The notes beneath the pieces are model-generated. The model was not told the origin of the DNA, searched no databases, and saw nothing but the letters and a program-made list of their open reading frames with translations. Below are positions 16,800 to 25,567 of a stretch of DNA of 64,000 bases, piece after piece. The stretch is from NCBI GenBank assembly GCA_965223255.1, contig CBDCWA010000002.1, positions 496,001 through 560,000 on the forward strand, written 5' to 3'. Position 1 is the first letter of the stretch. The number at the start of each line of letters is the position of its first letter. The position numbers and the translations under genes are program-made. The DNA is from CBDCWA01 sp965223255 (lineage in GTDB: Bacteria > Pseudomonadota > Alphaproteobacteria > Rhizobiales > Hyphomicrobiaceae).

Positions 16800-17972
16800 A
16801 TGGCCAAGCGTTCGGTGCGCCGTCTGACGGTCACCAATTACCGAAATTACAAGCGCGCAGAAATCGTTCCGGACCACGGTTTGATTGTGCTTCAGGGCGC
16901 CAATGGATCGGGTAAGACCAATCTTCTCGAGGCAATTTCATTATTGGCGCCAGGACGCGGATTGCGCCGCGCTGCATACGATGAGCTATCATTGCGTCCC
17001 GCGGCGGCTGCTTGGACCATATCGGCAGAAGTCGAACAGGCCGGTGAGACGATCCGTATTGGCACGGGGCTTGCCCCCAGTGGTCATGAGGGCCGGGCCC
17101 GCGCTGGTCGACTGGTGAGCATTGACGGCGAGCGCACCGGCCCATCGGCACTGGCTGAACTCATGGAGATTCTCTGGGTCACACCGGCGATGGATGGCCT
17201 GTTTACTGGTCCTGCCGCTGATCGCAGGCGATTTTTGGATCGTCTGATAATGGGCTTTGACCCGGCCATGGCGACCTACGCCTCGCGTTTTGAACGCGCC
17301 ATGCGCAGCCGCAATCGCTTATTGGAAAATGGCGTATCCGATGCCCGTCAACTGTCCGGGCTTGAAATTCAAATGGCTGAAACCGCCGTGGCTATCGCGG
17401 CAGCGCGTGTAGAAGCCGCCACAGCATTACAGCAAACCATCATGGAGCGACGCCAGCGCGATCCGAACTCACCCTTTCCGTGGTGCGCGATAGCATTGGT
17501 CGGCAACTTGGAAGAGGCGCTGGCACATCAACCGGCCATCGAGGTGGAAGATCACTATGCCGGGGTATTGGCTCAGTACCGCGAACGCGACCGCGCGGCA
17601 GGCCGCACATTGGATGGTCCCCACCGCAGCGATTTTCTGGTCACCCATGGGCCGAACACCATGCCGGCCAAGGATTGCTCTACAGGCGAGCAAAAAGCAC
17701 TGCTGATCGGGCTCATTTTAGCGCATGCCCAACTTCTTACGGGTCGCAATTCCGCCGCCCCGCCAATCCTATTGCTTGACGAGATTTCGGCTCACCTGGA
17801 TGTCGAGCGCCGGCGTGCATTGTTCGATGAGATCATTGCCCTTGACGCCCAGGCATGGATGACTGGAACTGACCTTTCCGCCTTCGATTCGCTGGCTGAT
17901 CGCGCGCAATTTTTCCGTGTTGAAAAGGGCGAAATTACCGCTCTGGATGCGCCATTTGCTCGAGCCACCTGA
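16800..17972 (+). CDS. recF: DNA replication and repair protein RecF
   Basis: An ABC/SMC-like ATPase that loads RecA at gaps with RecO and RecR. The Walker A is GANGSGKTNLLEAIS, preceded by LTVTNYRNYKRAEI; DGPHRSDF and the signature STGEQKALLIGLILAHAQLL follow; Walker B is ILLLDEISAHLD. ATG 16800 gives a 390-residue protein of normal length; the upstream in-frame TTG at 16737 adds unconserved residues. It is in the standard dnaN-recF-gyrB order. Confidence 0.96.
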   Translation: MAKRSVRRLTVTNYRNYKRAEIVPDHGLIVLQGANGSGKTNLLEAISLLAPGRGLRRAAYDELSLRPAAAAWTISAEVEQAGETIRIGTGLAPSGHEGRARAGRLVSIDGERTGPSALAELMEILWVTPAMDGLFTGPAADRRRFLDRLIMGFDPAMATYASRFERAMRSRNRLLENGVSDARQLSGLEIQMAETAVAIAAARVEAATALQQTIMERRQRDPNSPFPWCAIALVGNLEEALAHQPAIEVEDHYAGVLAQYRERDRAAGRTLDGPHRSDFLVTHGPNTMPAKDCSTGEQKALLIGLILAHAQLLTGRNSAAPPILLLDEISAHLDVERRRALFDEIIALDAQAWMTGTDLSAFDSLADRAQFFRVEKGEITALDAPFARAT

Positions 17973-18122
17973 CAATATCGACTGCGCCGATCTAACATAT
18001 TGTAATAAATTGACAATTTAGCCCCAAAAGAGTGCGAAAAATTGTCTGTTTTTAGCCTATTCCAGCGAGATTTGTGGTATAAGTTTTCAGCCGATAAATG
18101 GGCCGTTAAGGACTGGGATCAC

Positions 18123-20570
18123 ATGAGCGCCGACACGACATCGCCAAGCGATGGAAATTCCACCTATGGAGCAGAGAATATCAAGGTCTTGAAGGGCCTT
18201 GACGCCGTGCGCAAGCGTCCAGGAATGTACATCGGCGATACCGACGATGGCTCAGGTTTGCACCATATGGTCTACGAAGTGGTCGACAACGCCATCGACG
18301 AGGCCTTGGCGGGTTTTGCAAGTAACGTGCGTGTTATTTTGAACGCTGACGGCTCGTGTACTGTATCGGATGACGGCCGTGGCATTCCAGTTGGTATGCA
18401 CCCGGAAGAGGGCATTTCTGCAGCCGAAGTTGTGATGACCCAGCTGCACGCGGGCGGCAAATTCAGCGAAGGCGATGATGACAATCCCTACAAAGTCTCA
18501 GGTGGCTTGCACGGTGTTGGTGTGTCGGTCGTCAACGCGCTGTCAACGTCGCTGGAGCTTACGATCTGGCGCGATGGCAAAGAGCATTTTGTGCGCTTTG
18601 AGGATGGTGTCGCGGTTGCACCATTGGCGGTGGTCGGTGACGCGGGCGGGCGCCAGGGAACGGAAGTGACTTTCCGTCCAAGTCTGAAGACATTCAACAA
18701 CGTCATCGAGTTCAGTTTTGAAACCTTGGAACATCGCTTGCGGGAATTGGCATTTCTCAATTCGGGTGTGAAGGTCATCTTGACGGACAACCGCCACGCC
18801 GACATCCGCGAAGAGGTTTTCGCGTACGAGGGCGGCCTCGGCGCTTTTGTTGCTTATATCGATCGCTCAAAGCATGCGCTTTTGGACACACCGATCATGG
18901 CATCGGCGGCAAAAGACGATATTACGGTGGAAGCGGCATTGTGGTGGAACGACAGTTATCACGAACATGTCTTGTGTTTTACCAATAATATCCCGCAGCG
19001 GGATGGCGGCACCCATATGGCGGGCTTTCGTGCGGCATTGACACGTCTCATCAATCGTTACGCCGAAGAATCCGGCATTGCCAAGAAGGAGAAGGTCTCG
19101 TTAACCGGCGATGACGCCCGCGAAGGGCTGACCTGCGTTTTGTCGGTCAAGGTACCGGACCCGAAATTTTCCAGTCAGACGAAGGACAAACTCGTCTCAT
19201 CCGAGGTTAAGCCGATCGTAGAATCGGTGCTGACGGAACAACTGTCGACCTGGTTTGAGGAACACCCCAAAGAGGCACGCGCGATTGTAACGAAGGTCGC
19301 GGAAGCGGCTGCCGCCCGTGAGGCGGCGCGCAAGGCGCGCGAGCTAACGCGCCGCAAGGGCGCCTTGGATATGGCCAACCTGCCGGGCAAGTTGGCAGAG
19401 TGCAGAAACCGTGATGCGTCCAAGACGGAATTGTTTATTGTCGAAGGGGATTCCGCTGGCGGCACCGCGCGCCAGGCCCGTGACAGCGACTATCAAGCGG
19501 TGTTACCGATCCGCGGCAAGATCCTCAACGTCGAACGCGCGCGTTTCGATAAGATGTTGTCCAGCCAGGAAATTGGTACGCTGATAACAGCGCTTGGCAC
19601 CGGCATCGGCCGGGACGACTTCAATCTTGAAAAGCTGCGCTATCACAAGATCATCATCATGACCGATGCCGATGTCGACGGCGCTCATATCCGAACACTT
19701 CTGCTGACATTCTTCTATCGCCAGATGCCGACGTTGGTCGAAAATGGTCATCTCTACATCGCTCAACCGCCGCTTTATAAGGTCACAAAGGGCAAGTCAG
19801 AGACCTATTTGAAGGACCAACGCGCGTTCGAGGATTTCCTGGTCGACACGGGTCTTGAGGATTGTGTGTTGGCGCTTGGCTCAGGCAGCGATATTACCGG
19901 TCGCGATCTGCGCGACATTGTCGATCAGGCACGGGCCATCATCGGCGTTGTTGATGGCCTGCACTCGCGTTATGCCCGTTTCGTAGTAGAACAAGCCGCC
20001 ATCGCCAAGGCGCTGGATCCAGAGACATTAGCCTCTGAGGCCCGGGCGGCAGACGTTGCTGCGGCGATCGCCGCTCGTCTGGATGTGCTCGCTGAAGAGA
20101 CGGAAAAGGGTTGGCAAGGCACGCTATCGAGCGAAGGTTATGTCTTCAAGCGAGAAGTGCGCGGCGTCAATGAAGTCCACATTTTGGATCGCTCGCTCAT
20201 TGGTTCACTGGAAGCCCGCCGCCTTAATGAACGGCATGCCCATATAACTGAGATTTATGGTGCGCCGGCGGTTCTGCGCCGCAAAGACACACAAACGCCG
20301 ATCTATGGCCCGCGCAATCTAGTCGACGCCGTCTTTGAGGCGGGCCGCAAGGGCATCGCCATGCAGCGTTATAAAGGTCTGGGTGAAATGAATTATGAGC
20401 AGTTGTGGGAGACCACGCTCGACCCCGAAACCAGAACGCTGCTGCAAGTCAAACTCGGTGACTTAAGCGAAGCCGACGAGATTTTCGCCAAGCTGATGGG
20501 CGATGTCGTCGAGCCGCGCCGTGAGTTCATTCAGGAAAACGCCCTTTCGGTCGTCAACCTCGACGTCTGA
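18123..20570 (+). CDS. gyrB: DNA gyrase subunit B
   Basis: The ATPase and Toprim subunit of gyrase, introducing negative supercoils. The GHKL ATPase domain has EVVDNAIDEALAG, DDGRGIPVGMHPEEG and GGLHGVGVSVVNALS. The Toprim domain has EGDSAGGTARQARD, PIRGKILNVERA (PLRGK in most species) and DADVDGAHIRTLLLTFF. The C-terminal QRYKGLGEMNYEQLWETTLDP is canonical. ATG 18123 gives 815 aa, close to other alphaproteobacterial GyrB; an in-frame start at 18042 would add 27 unconserved residues. The 150-bp gap to recF is A/T-rich and likely holds its own promoter. Confidence 0.98.
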   Translation: MSADTTSPSDGNSTYGAENIKVLKGLDAVRKRPGMYIGDTDDGSGLHHMVYEVVDNAIDEALAGFASNVRVILNADGSCTVSDDGRGIPVGMHPEEGISAAEVVMTQLHAGGKFSEGDDDNPYKVSGGLHGVGVSVVNALSTSLELTIWRDGKEHFVRFEDGVAVAPLAVVGDAGGRQGTEVTFRPSLKTFNNVIEFSFETLEHRLRELAFLNSGVKVILTDNRHADIREEVFAYEGGLGAFVAYIDRSKHALLDTPIMASAAKDDITVEAALWWNDSYHEHVLCFTNNIPQRDGGTHMAGFRAALTRLINRYAEESGIAKKEKVSLTGDDAREGLTCVLSVKVPDPKFSSQTKDKLVSSEVKPIVESVLTEQLSTWFEEHPKEARAIVTKVAEAAAAREAARKARELTRRKGALDMANLPGKLAECRNRDASKTELFIVEGDSAGGTARQARDSDYQAVLPIRGKILNVERARFDKMLSSQEIGTLITALGTGIGRDDFNLEKLRYHKIIIMTDADVDGAHIRTLLLTFFYRQMPTLVENGHLYIAQPPLYKVTKGKSETYLKDQRAFEDFLVDTGLEDCVLALGSGSDITGRDLRDIVDQARAIIGVVDGLHSRYARFVVEQAAIAKALDPETLASEARAADVAAAIAARLDVLAEETEKGWQGTLSSEGYVFKREVRGVNEVHILDRSLIGSLEARRLNERHAHITEIYGAPAVLRRKDTQTPIYGPRNLVDAVFEAGRKGIAMQRYKGLGEMNYEQLWETTLDPETRTLLQVKLGDLSEADEIFAKLMGDVVEPRREFIQENALSVVNLDV

Positions 20571-20571
20571 G

Positions 20572-20585
20572 GCAATGCGCATTGC
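20572..20585. repeat. perfect 14-bp palindrome after gyrB
   Basis: GCAATGCGCATTGC begins two bases after the gyrB stop, in the 47-bp gap between convergent gyrB and the amidohydrolase gene. It has no loop or T-run, so it is a weak terminator candidate. It may be a protein-binding site or chance. Confidence 0.35.
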
Positions 20586-20617
20586 GTTGCTTCAAGGGTG
20601 CGCGTCGTGAAATTGCA

Positions 20618-21838
20618 TCAATCGACTTCGGGGATCGATTTCACAACCGTCGAATCCAGTCCGAACAAGCGCGCAGCATTGCCGCCGAGGATATTACGTT
20701 TCGCCGTTTCGTTCAGGAACGGCTGATCGTAGATCACACCTGGCAAATCGAAGTCCCAATGCGGATAGTCGGACGCCCACATCAATTGCGTTTCGGCATT
20801 GATCATTTTGAAGGTTGCTTCAAGGATGCTGGGGTCTTCCGGGATTTCCATCGGCTGGCTGGAATAGTACATTTCACGCATATATTCACTGGGTTTGCGC
20901 TTCAGCGACGGACACTCGGAGGTCCGCATCATGTATGAGTGATCGAGGCGCTGCATCAGCGAATAGGCCCATGTCAGCCCGCTTTCGATCCACATCACTT
21001 TGAGTTTCGGGAACCGCTCCGGCAGGCCGTTGATCACCCAGTTCGTCAAGTGCACCATGTTGAACCACATGAAGCCAAGCGCATGCACAGCAATAAAGCG
21101 ATTGGTGAGGCCAAGCGCTCTATCGTCCCAGCTATAGGCCGCATGGAAGGAAATCGGCTTGCCCATTTCTTCAAGCAGCGCGTAGGTTTTCATGTAGGCA
21201 TTATCATGCACGGGTTTGTAGCGCGGACTGGTCACCATAAAGCCGACGACGCCCTTCTTGTCGCCAAATTCCTGCACTGCTTTATACGCTGCCTCCGGAT
21301 CATTGAACGGCAAATAGAGCATTGAAATAATGCGCGGCTCATGGGCAAGAATTCGGTCGCAAAGCCAGCGGTTATAAGCCTGCGCCATTGCCGATTCGAT
21401 TTCCGGCTGCGGGTGCATACCAAGAAATAGCATCGGTGTCGGAAACAGGCAGGCGTAGTCCACGCCCATGGCATCCATCCAGCGCAGCGTCGTGGCAATA
21501 TCGCGATGCGTTGTGTCGCCCGGAACCTCTTCGAATTTCCGCATCCATGACCGTGTAATCCGCCCGGCGATATCCTGATAGCCGACGGTGCCTCCCATAA
21601 ATGAGGACCGCCCACCCCGCGCAACCGATTGTTTTGCCATCTGCTTGATCACCGGACTTTCGATGTACTCAAAGACTTGCGCGTAGGACTCGCTTTCGTA
21701 GTGGTGCGCATCCACATCGACGATAAGAAAGTCTTGATAGTTGCGCGCCCGCGCCTGGCGTGCGGCATTGATTAGGGAATCCGAGGAGTGATATTTATCG
21801 AACCGGACCTCGCGGACGTCGTTGACCTGCATATCCAT
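20618..21838 (-). CDS. amidohydrolase 2 family metal-dependent hydrolase
   Basis: 406 aa, a TIM-barrel hydrolase of the amidohydrolase-2 (PF04909) superfamily. The first strand carries DVDAHHYESE (DxHxxE-type start). Later come SFHAAYSWDDRA, the FPKLKVMWIESGLTWAYSLMQRLDHSY block and, near the end, LMWASDYPHWDFD with the late Asp typical of this family. Relatives include decarboxylases of aromatic or conjugated acids and other ring-opening hydrolases. A strong GGAGG precedes the start. The stop of the Rieske protein gene lies 17 bp upstream, so the two are one operon, suggesting a catabolic or oxidative step. The substrate is unknown. Confidence 0.85.
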   Translation of the reverse strand: MDMQVNDVREVRFDKYHSSDSLINAARQARARNYQDFLIVDVDAHHYESESYAQVFEYIESPVIKQMAKQSVARGGRSSFMGGTVGYQDIAGRITRSWMRKFEEVPGDTTHRDIATTLRWMDAMGVDYACLFPTPMLFLGMHPQPEIESAMAQAYNRWLCDRILAHEPRIISMLYLPFNDPEAAYKAVQEFGDKKGVVGFMVTSPRYKPVHDNAYMKTYALLEEMGKPISFHAAYSWDDRALGLTNRFIAVHALGFMWFNMVHLTNWVINGLPERFPKLKVMWIESGLTWAYSLMQRLDHSYMMRTSECPSLKRKPSEYMREMYYSSQPMEIPEDPSILEATFKMINAETQLMWASDYPHWDFDLPGVIYDQPFLNETAKRNILGGNAARLFGLDSTVVKSIPEVD

Positions 21839-21855
21839 TGGCTATCCTCCTCGCT

Positions 21856-22218
21856 TCACGCAACCAAGTAGATTGAATCGCCGCGAACGACGACATCATA
21901 TTTTTTGAGTCTCAACCGGCGATCACCGACGCATTCGCCGGTTTCAAGCTCGTATTCCCACCCGTGCCACGGGCAAACGAAATGCACGGTGTCCGAGAAC
22001 GTCTGGCCCTGGTAGGTCCGATCTTCGGCGATGATATCGACCACCTGGTTCATCATAACACCTTCGCATGCCGGCCCGCCCGCATGAGCACAAACGTTGG
22101 CGTAGGCATAATATTTGCCGTCCTTAAAGAAAACGCCGACCTCACCGCGCCTCGTTTTGACGATGCGCCGGTCTCCGTCGCTCATTTCTGTGACGTCTGC
22201 TACCAATATTTCCGCCAT
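21856..22218 (-). CDS. Rieske-type [2Fe-2S] ferredoxin
   Basis: 120 aa. One Rieske domain with the cluster ligands C43-x-H45 (VCAHAGGPAC) and C82-x2-H85 (CPWHGWEYE). Such small soluble proteins usually donate electrons to Rieske oxygenases. The N-terminal helix-free start MAEILVADVTEM follows a GGGGAGGAAG ribosome-binding site, which rules out the longer in-frame start at 22434. It is cotranscribed with the amidohydrolase. No oxygenase catalytic subunit is nearby, so its redox partner is unknown. Confidence 0.9.
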   Translation of the reverse strand: MAEILVADVTEMSDGDRRIVKTRRGEVGVFFKDGKYYAYANVCAHAGGPACEGVMMNQVVDIIAEDRTYQGQTFSDTVHFVCPWHGWEYELETGECVGDRRLRLKKYDVVVRGDSIYLVA

Positions 22219-22616
22219 TCTTCCTCCCCAAAAGCCGCTGCGCCGCTCCTGTACCAAATCGCGCCAGCACGACCAACTTAATTGCAAAACGCCGTTCACA
22301 ATGTTAAGGGCATAGGCGGCGTGACGCTGGCGGACACGTTTCAGTCTAAAGATTAGCCCGTTTTGGCGTCTCTGCAATAACTGAAAACATTGTATGTGTT
22401 GCCAGCAAGCGATTGCTGAGCAATGTTGGAACATTCGGTCGCGTTAAGCGCGATGCAAAAACTAATTATTTTTGATGGCATAGCCATGAGCATATGTCTG
22501 ATTTGGCCAAAGCGGTGCGGCTTCGTTAGTGAGATTGAGGGTTGTGTGAAACAACGCCGGACAGGCATTGGGATGCGTGACGGCGCGAATGCGGGTAGAC
22601 TGTGCGGGAACTTGTT
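22219..22616. other. divergent promoter region without genes
   Basis: About 400 bp between the Rieske gene (minus) and the secreted-protein gene (plus). It is more A/T-rich than the flanking genes. Short frames on both strands have no ribosome-binding site or family signal. No operator is recognised. Confidence 0.5.
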
Positions 22617-23687
22617 ATGAATGTCTGCACGAAGGGTTTGCGCGTTGGCAGTGCAATCACAATTCTTGTTATAGCCTGTGCTGCGTCCACCCCTGCCTCG
22701 GCCCATGGCTGCCACGAGAAAACTCAGCTCGGCGAGCATGGCTGGCACCGTCACGTGGCTGGTACATGCCGGCGCTTTCCCTCACGCGCCAGGCGACCAC
22801 AGTCGCAGGCCAAGATTGCAGATGACGCGGTCGCTGCGCCAGATAAAAGTGCGCCAACCGCTACGCTTGATAAGACCGATGCGCCAATCGGTTCGAAAAA
22901 GCCGGCCAAGCGCGCTTCACCGAAGCATAAGAATGCTGAGCCCGTTCGACCCGCAACGCGTGCAACCCCGGATGCAGACCCGCAATTGGAGAAGCCCGCA
23001 GCCCCCCCGCCGGCGCCGAAGAAAAAATCAGCCTCCAAGCTTTCCAATACCGAGCGTATTGCAACACCACAGGTGCAAACCCCTCGCAAGCGTCGCTTGA
23101 AGCGTGCTGCGCCCCGGCGCCATGCGCGCGCCAAGCCAACCGCACCGCCGCCACCTGAGTTGATGGCCCGGCCGTTACCGCCTGATTGTAAGGGGCTCGG
23201 TATCGGTCATATCGGTGCTGGCAATAAGCGTGATCCTAATTCCGACAAGAAAGCACTTGAGTTTGAGCGCGATTGCTATGCCTCTTACGAGCGATTGACG
23301 CGCTATAACCTGCAGCTTCTGCAACAGCACGTCCGGCGGCTCTTGTCATCGATAGACGATTCAACAGGTACGCCAAACAGCACTGGGAAGGCGATCAGGT
23401 CGGCCTTGGTCGGCAAGACGATGGCCCTCAAGACGTCATTTGGCACCATACTCATCAAATTCTTCGCCGACGGAAGAATGGAAGGCAAGACCGGTAAGGC
23501 GATCGCATTAGCCACCGGCATCGCCACCGCGACCGGTACGTGGAGTGTCGTCAAAAACCAACTCTGCCAGCGGTGGCAGAAGCTAATGGCGGGCCGCCAG
23601 ATTTGCTTTAGTTTGCGGATCGAGAAAGACACGGTCCATTGGACACGGTCGAATGGCCAAAAGGGCACCGCCCGTCTGACGCACTAG
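22617..23687 (+). CDS. secreted protein: His/Cys motif, Pro/Lys/Ala linker, DUF995-like C-terminus
   Basis: About 356 aa in three parts. The N-terminus is a signal peptide (hydrophobic ITILVIACAAS, cleavage probably after ASA). Next comes a short His/Cys motif, HGCHEKTQLGEHGWHRH, resembling the CHxNxKTGxYHCH repeats of some secreted proteins. The middle (about 65-190) is low-complexity, rich in Pro, Ala and Lys/Arg. The C-terminal domain (about 230-356) has DCYASYERLTRYN and a lipocalin-like end (GTWSVVKNQLCQRWQ, ICFSLRIEKDTVHW) resembling DUF995. Start is ATG 22617 or GTG 22602. Its stop codon touches the start of a repeat element (23687-23823). Function unknown; the DUF995 link is by eye. 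Confidence 0.65.
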   Translation: MNVCTKGLRVGSAITILVIACAASTPASAHGCHEKTQLGEHGWHRHVAGTCRRFPSRARRPQSQAKIADDAVAAPDKSAPTATLDKTDAPIGSKKPAKRASPKHKNAEPVRPATRATPDADPQLEKPAAPPPAPKKKSASKLSNTERIATPQVQTPRKRRLKRAAPRRHARAKPTAPPPPELMARPLPPDCKGLGIGHIGAGNKRDPNSDKKALEFERDCYASYERLTRYNLQLLQQHVRRLLSSIDDSTGTPNSTGKAIRSALVGKTMALKTSFGTILIKFFADGRMEGKTGKAIALATGIATATGTWSVVKNQLCQRWQKLMAGRQICFSLRIEKDTVHWTRSNGQKGTARLTH

Positions 23688-23823
23688 ATCATCGTGCGTT
23701 AAGTTGGAACAGCTGATGGGTGCCAACTTAGCGCGCAAAGATGATCGCACTTTAGGAATAGAAAAAACCTATCTACTTTTGATTGGTATCGTCCAGAGTC
23801 CAATTAAGTGCAGGTTGCTCTAA
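23687..23823. repeat. palindromic intergenic repeat element, copy 1
   Basis: About 137 bp resembling a second copy at 48633-48768, roughly 70% by eye. The left 64 bases form an imperfect inverted repeat: GATCATCGTGCGTTAAGTT against AACTTAGCGCGCAAAGATGATC. The right part carries GATTGGTATCG and ends CAGGTTGCTCTAA. Its first base is the last base of the upstream stop codon. No transposase is encoded, so it is a MITE-like or REP/BIME-like element. Confidence 0.75.
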
Positions 23824-23901
23824 TCCCATCCTTACGCGTTTCTTCAGAGACGAGCGCCAGCGGAGCAGAGGCACTGCCCGGTGTCCTGATGCACGACTGT
23901 C

Positions 23902-25359
23902 CTATTGCACGAAGGTCGGCGTCTCGCCCGGTGCCGGCGTGCCTTGCATGCTACCACGCGCCATAATCGCTTCACGTCCGCCATGCGCCGCGATCAGCAC
24001 GGCCTGATCTGCTTTGGCACACTGATCGACTTGGTCTGGATCGACGATCTGGCGCAATCGTGCGTCGAAGTCTTTGACTGTTTCGCGATAAGCTGGATCA
24101 GCCGCCAGATTATTCATCTCTTCGGGATCGACGGCCAAATCAAAGAGTTCAGGTTCATAGCCAACATAGTGCATGTATTTGAGACTGCCCCGACGCAGCA
24201 TGAAGCCTGCGCTCGGTGAGCCCACCGCGTGGTACTCACAAAACACCTCTCGCTCCGGTTCAACCGGCCCCTTCGCAATCTGGAACAATGAGCGCCCTGG
24301 CAGGCTGGCATCTTCCGCGGCCGGTTCGACACCGGTTGCCTCCAGCACACTTGGGAAAAGATCGACAAGCGAAACTGGTGTCTCGCAGACCCGGCCCTGC
24401 GCAACGTCGGGTCCGGCGATGATTAGTGGCACACCGGCGGATTCTTCGTAGAAATTGTTTTTGCCCCACAGGCGCCGTGCACCCAGGTGTTCACCATGAT
24501 CGCTGGAATAGATTATGGCGGTATTGCTACTGTGGCCTGCAGCCTCAAGCGCCTTGATGACCTGACCGATATTGTGGTCGGCATAACTGCACAATCCAAA
24601 ATAACTTTGAATGGCAATCGCCCTGGTCTCTTCGGTAAAAAAGTCATCATCGTTCTTGGTTCTGAACTGGACGTCGATCCAGGGATGGCGTTTGAAATCT
24701 TGTCCGGCTCCGAGTTTGGGTAGCGGCATCTCGATGCCATCGTAAAGATGATAGAATTCAGGTGGCGCAATGAGCGGATAATGCGGGCAAACAAGTGAGA
24801 CAAATAGCACCCAGCCCCGGCCGTCATTGTCACCCGCGGAGGCGATCCATTTACATGCCTGCTCGGTGATTTCCGCGTCATAGCGCGAATAGGTCGACTG
24901 ACCGGGCCCGATATTCTTTGCAAGCTTGCTGTTCTTACGGCCCTTTGGATCGGCGTCGCGCAGGAGGCCGGTTAATTCGCCATCGCCATAGACGTGCATG
25001 GGCACGATCTGCTTTTCGAATCCCGTATCATCCTCCTCGTTGCGATAATGCAATTTGCCTATGGATTCGACGCGCACGCCGGCCTGGCTGAGCCGGTGCG
25101 CCCAGCTCGGCACCGACCCAAAATAGGGATGTGTGTTGTCCCAATTTCTAATGTCGTGGGTATAGCGCCCGGTCGCAAAGCTCGCCCGCGAGGGAACACA
25201 AATAGGATTGTTGCAATAGGAATTTGTAAAGCGCACACCGCGCCGGGCCAGAGCATCGAGGTTGGGTGTTTTAACCAGCGGATGGCCGTAGCAGCCAAGG
25301 ACTTTGCGAGATTGCTCGTCTGAGATGAAGATGACGAGGTTTTGTGGCTTTGAGGGCAT
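23902..25359 (-). CDS. type I sulfatase
   Basis: 485 aa, alkaline-phosphatase fold. It begins with ISDEQSRKVLGCYGHPLVKTPNLDALARRGVRF. The sulfatase motif C-x-P-S-R is present as CVPSRASFATGRY with Cys54, which would be converted to formylglycine. YSSDHGEHLGARRLWGKNNFYEESAGVPLI supplies further metal-site and substrate-site residues, and LFDLAVDPEEMNNLA is the family end. There is no signal peptide, so it is probably cytoplasmic, as choline-sulfatases are. The substrate is unproven. A formylglycine-generating enzyme is not visible in this window. It stands between a repeat element and ahcY. Confidence 0.88.
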   Translation of the reverse strand: MPSKPQNLVIFISDEQSRKVLGCYGHPLVKTPNLDALARRGVRFTNSYCNNPICVPSRASFATGRYTHDIRNWDNTHPYFGSVPSWAHRLSQAGVRVESIGKLHYRNEEDDTGFEKQIVPMHVYGDGELTGLLRDADPKGRKNSKLAKNIGPGQSTYSRYDAEITEQACKWIASAGDNDGRGWVLFVSLVCPHYPLIAPPEFYHLYDGIEMPLPKLGAGQDFKRHPWIDVQFRTKNDDDFFTEETRAIAIQSYFGLCSYADHNIGQVIKALEAAGHSSNTAIIYSSDHGEHLGARRLWGKNNFYEESAGVPLIIAGPDVAQGRVCETPVSLVDLFPSVLEATGVEPAAEDASLPGRSLFQIAKGPVEPEREVFCEYHAVGSPSAGFMLRRGSLKYMHYVGYEPELFDLAVDPEEMNNLAADPAYRETVKDFDARLRQIVDPDQVDQCAKADQAVLIAAHGGREAIMARGSMQGTPAPGETPTFVQ

Positions 25360-25567
25360 AACGGTCTATCACCTGTCAGTGCGGGGGGTCGCCAGCGTCG
25401 ACTGTTGGCACCATACGTCCCCGATGCCGCAGGTTCAATGACCCCAGGGCGCACGCCGCGTAATCCGGTCCAAGCCTGGTAACCAGCGTGGATGGAAAAA
25501 TGAGAGGTGCGAGCGAACGGAATTTGCTCTACCGGCACCTCTCGTCAAAGATCCCGAACCGGCAAAC

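Noticed and set aside
20572..20585. 14-bp palindrome as the gyrB terminator
   Set aside because: No loop and no T-run; kept only as a weak repeat feature.
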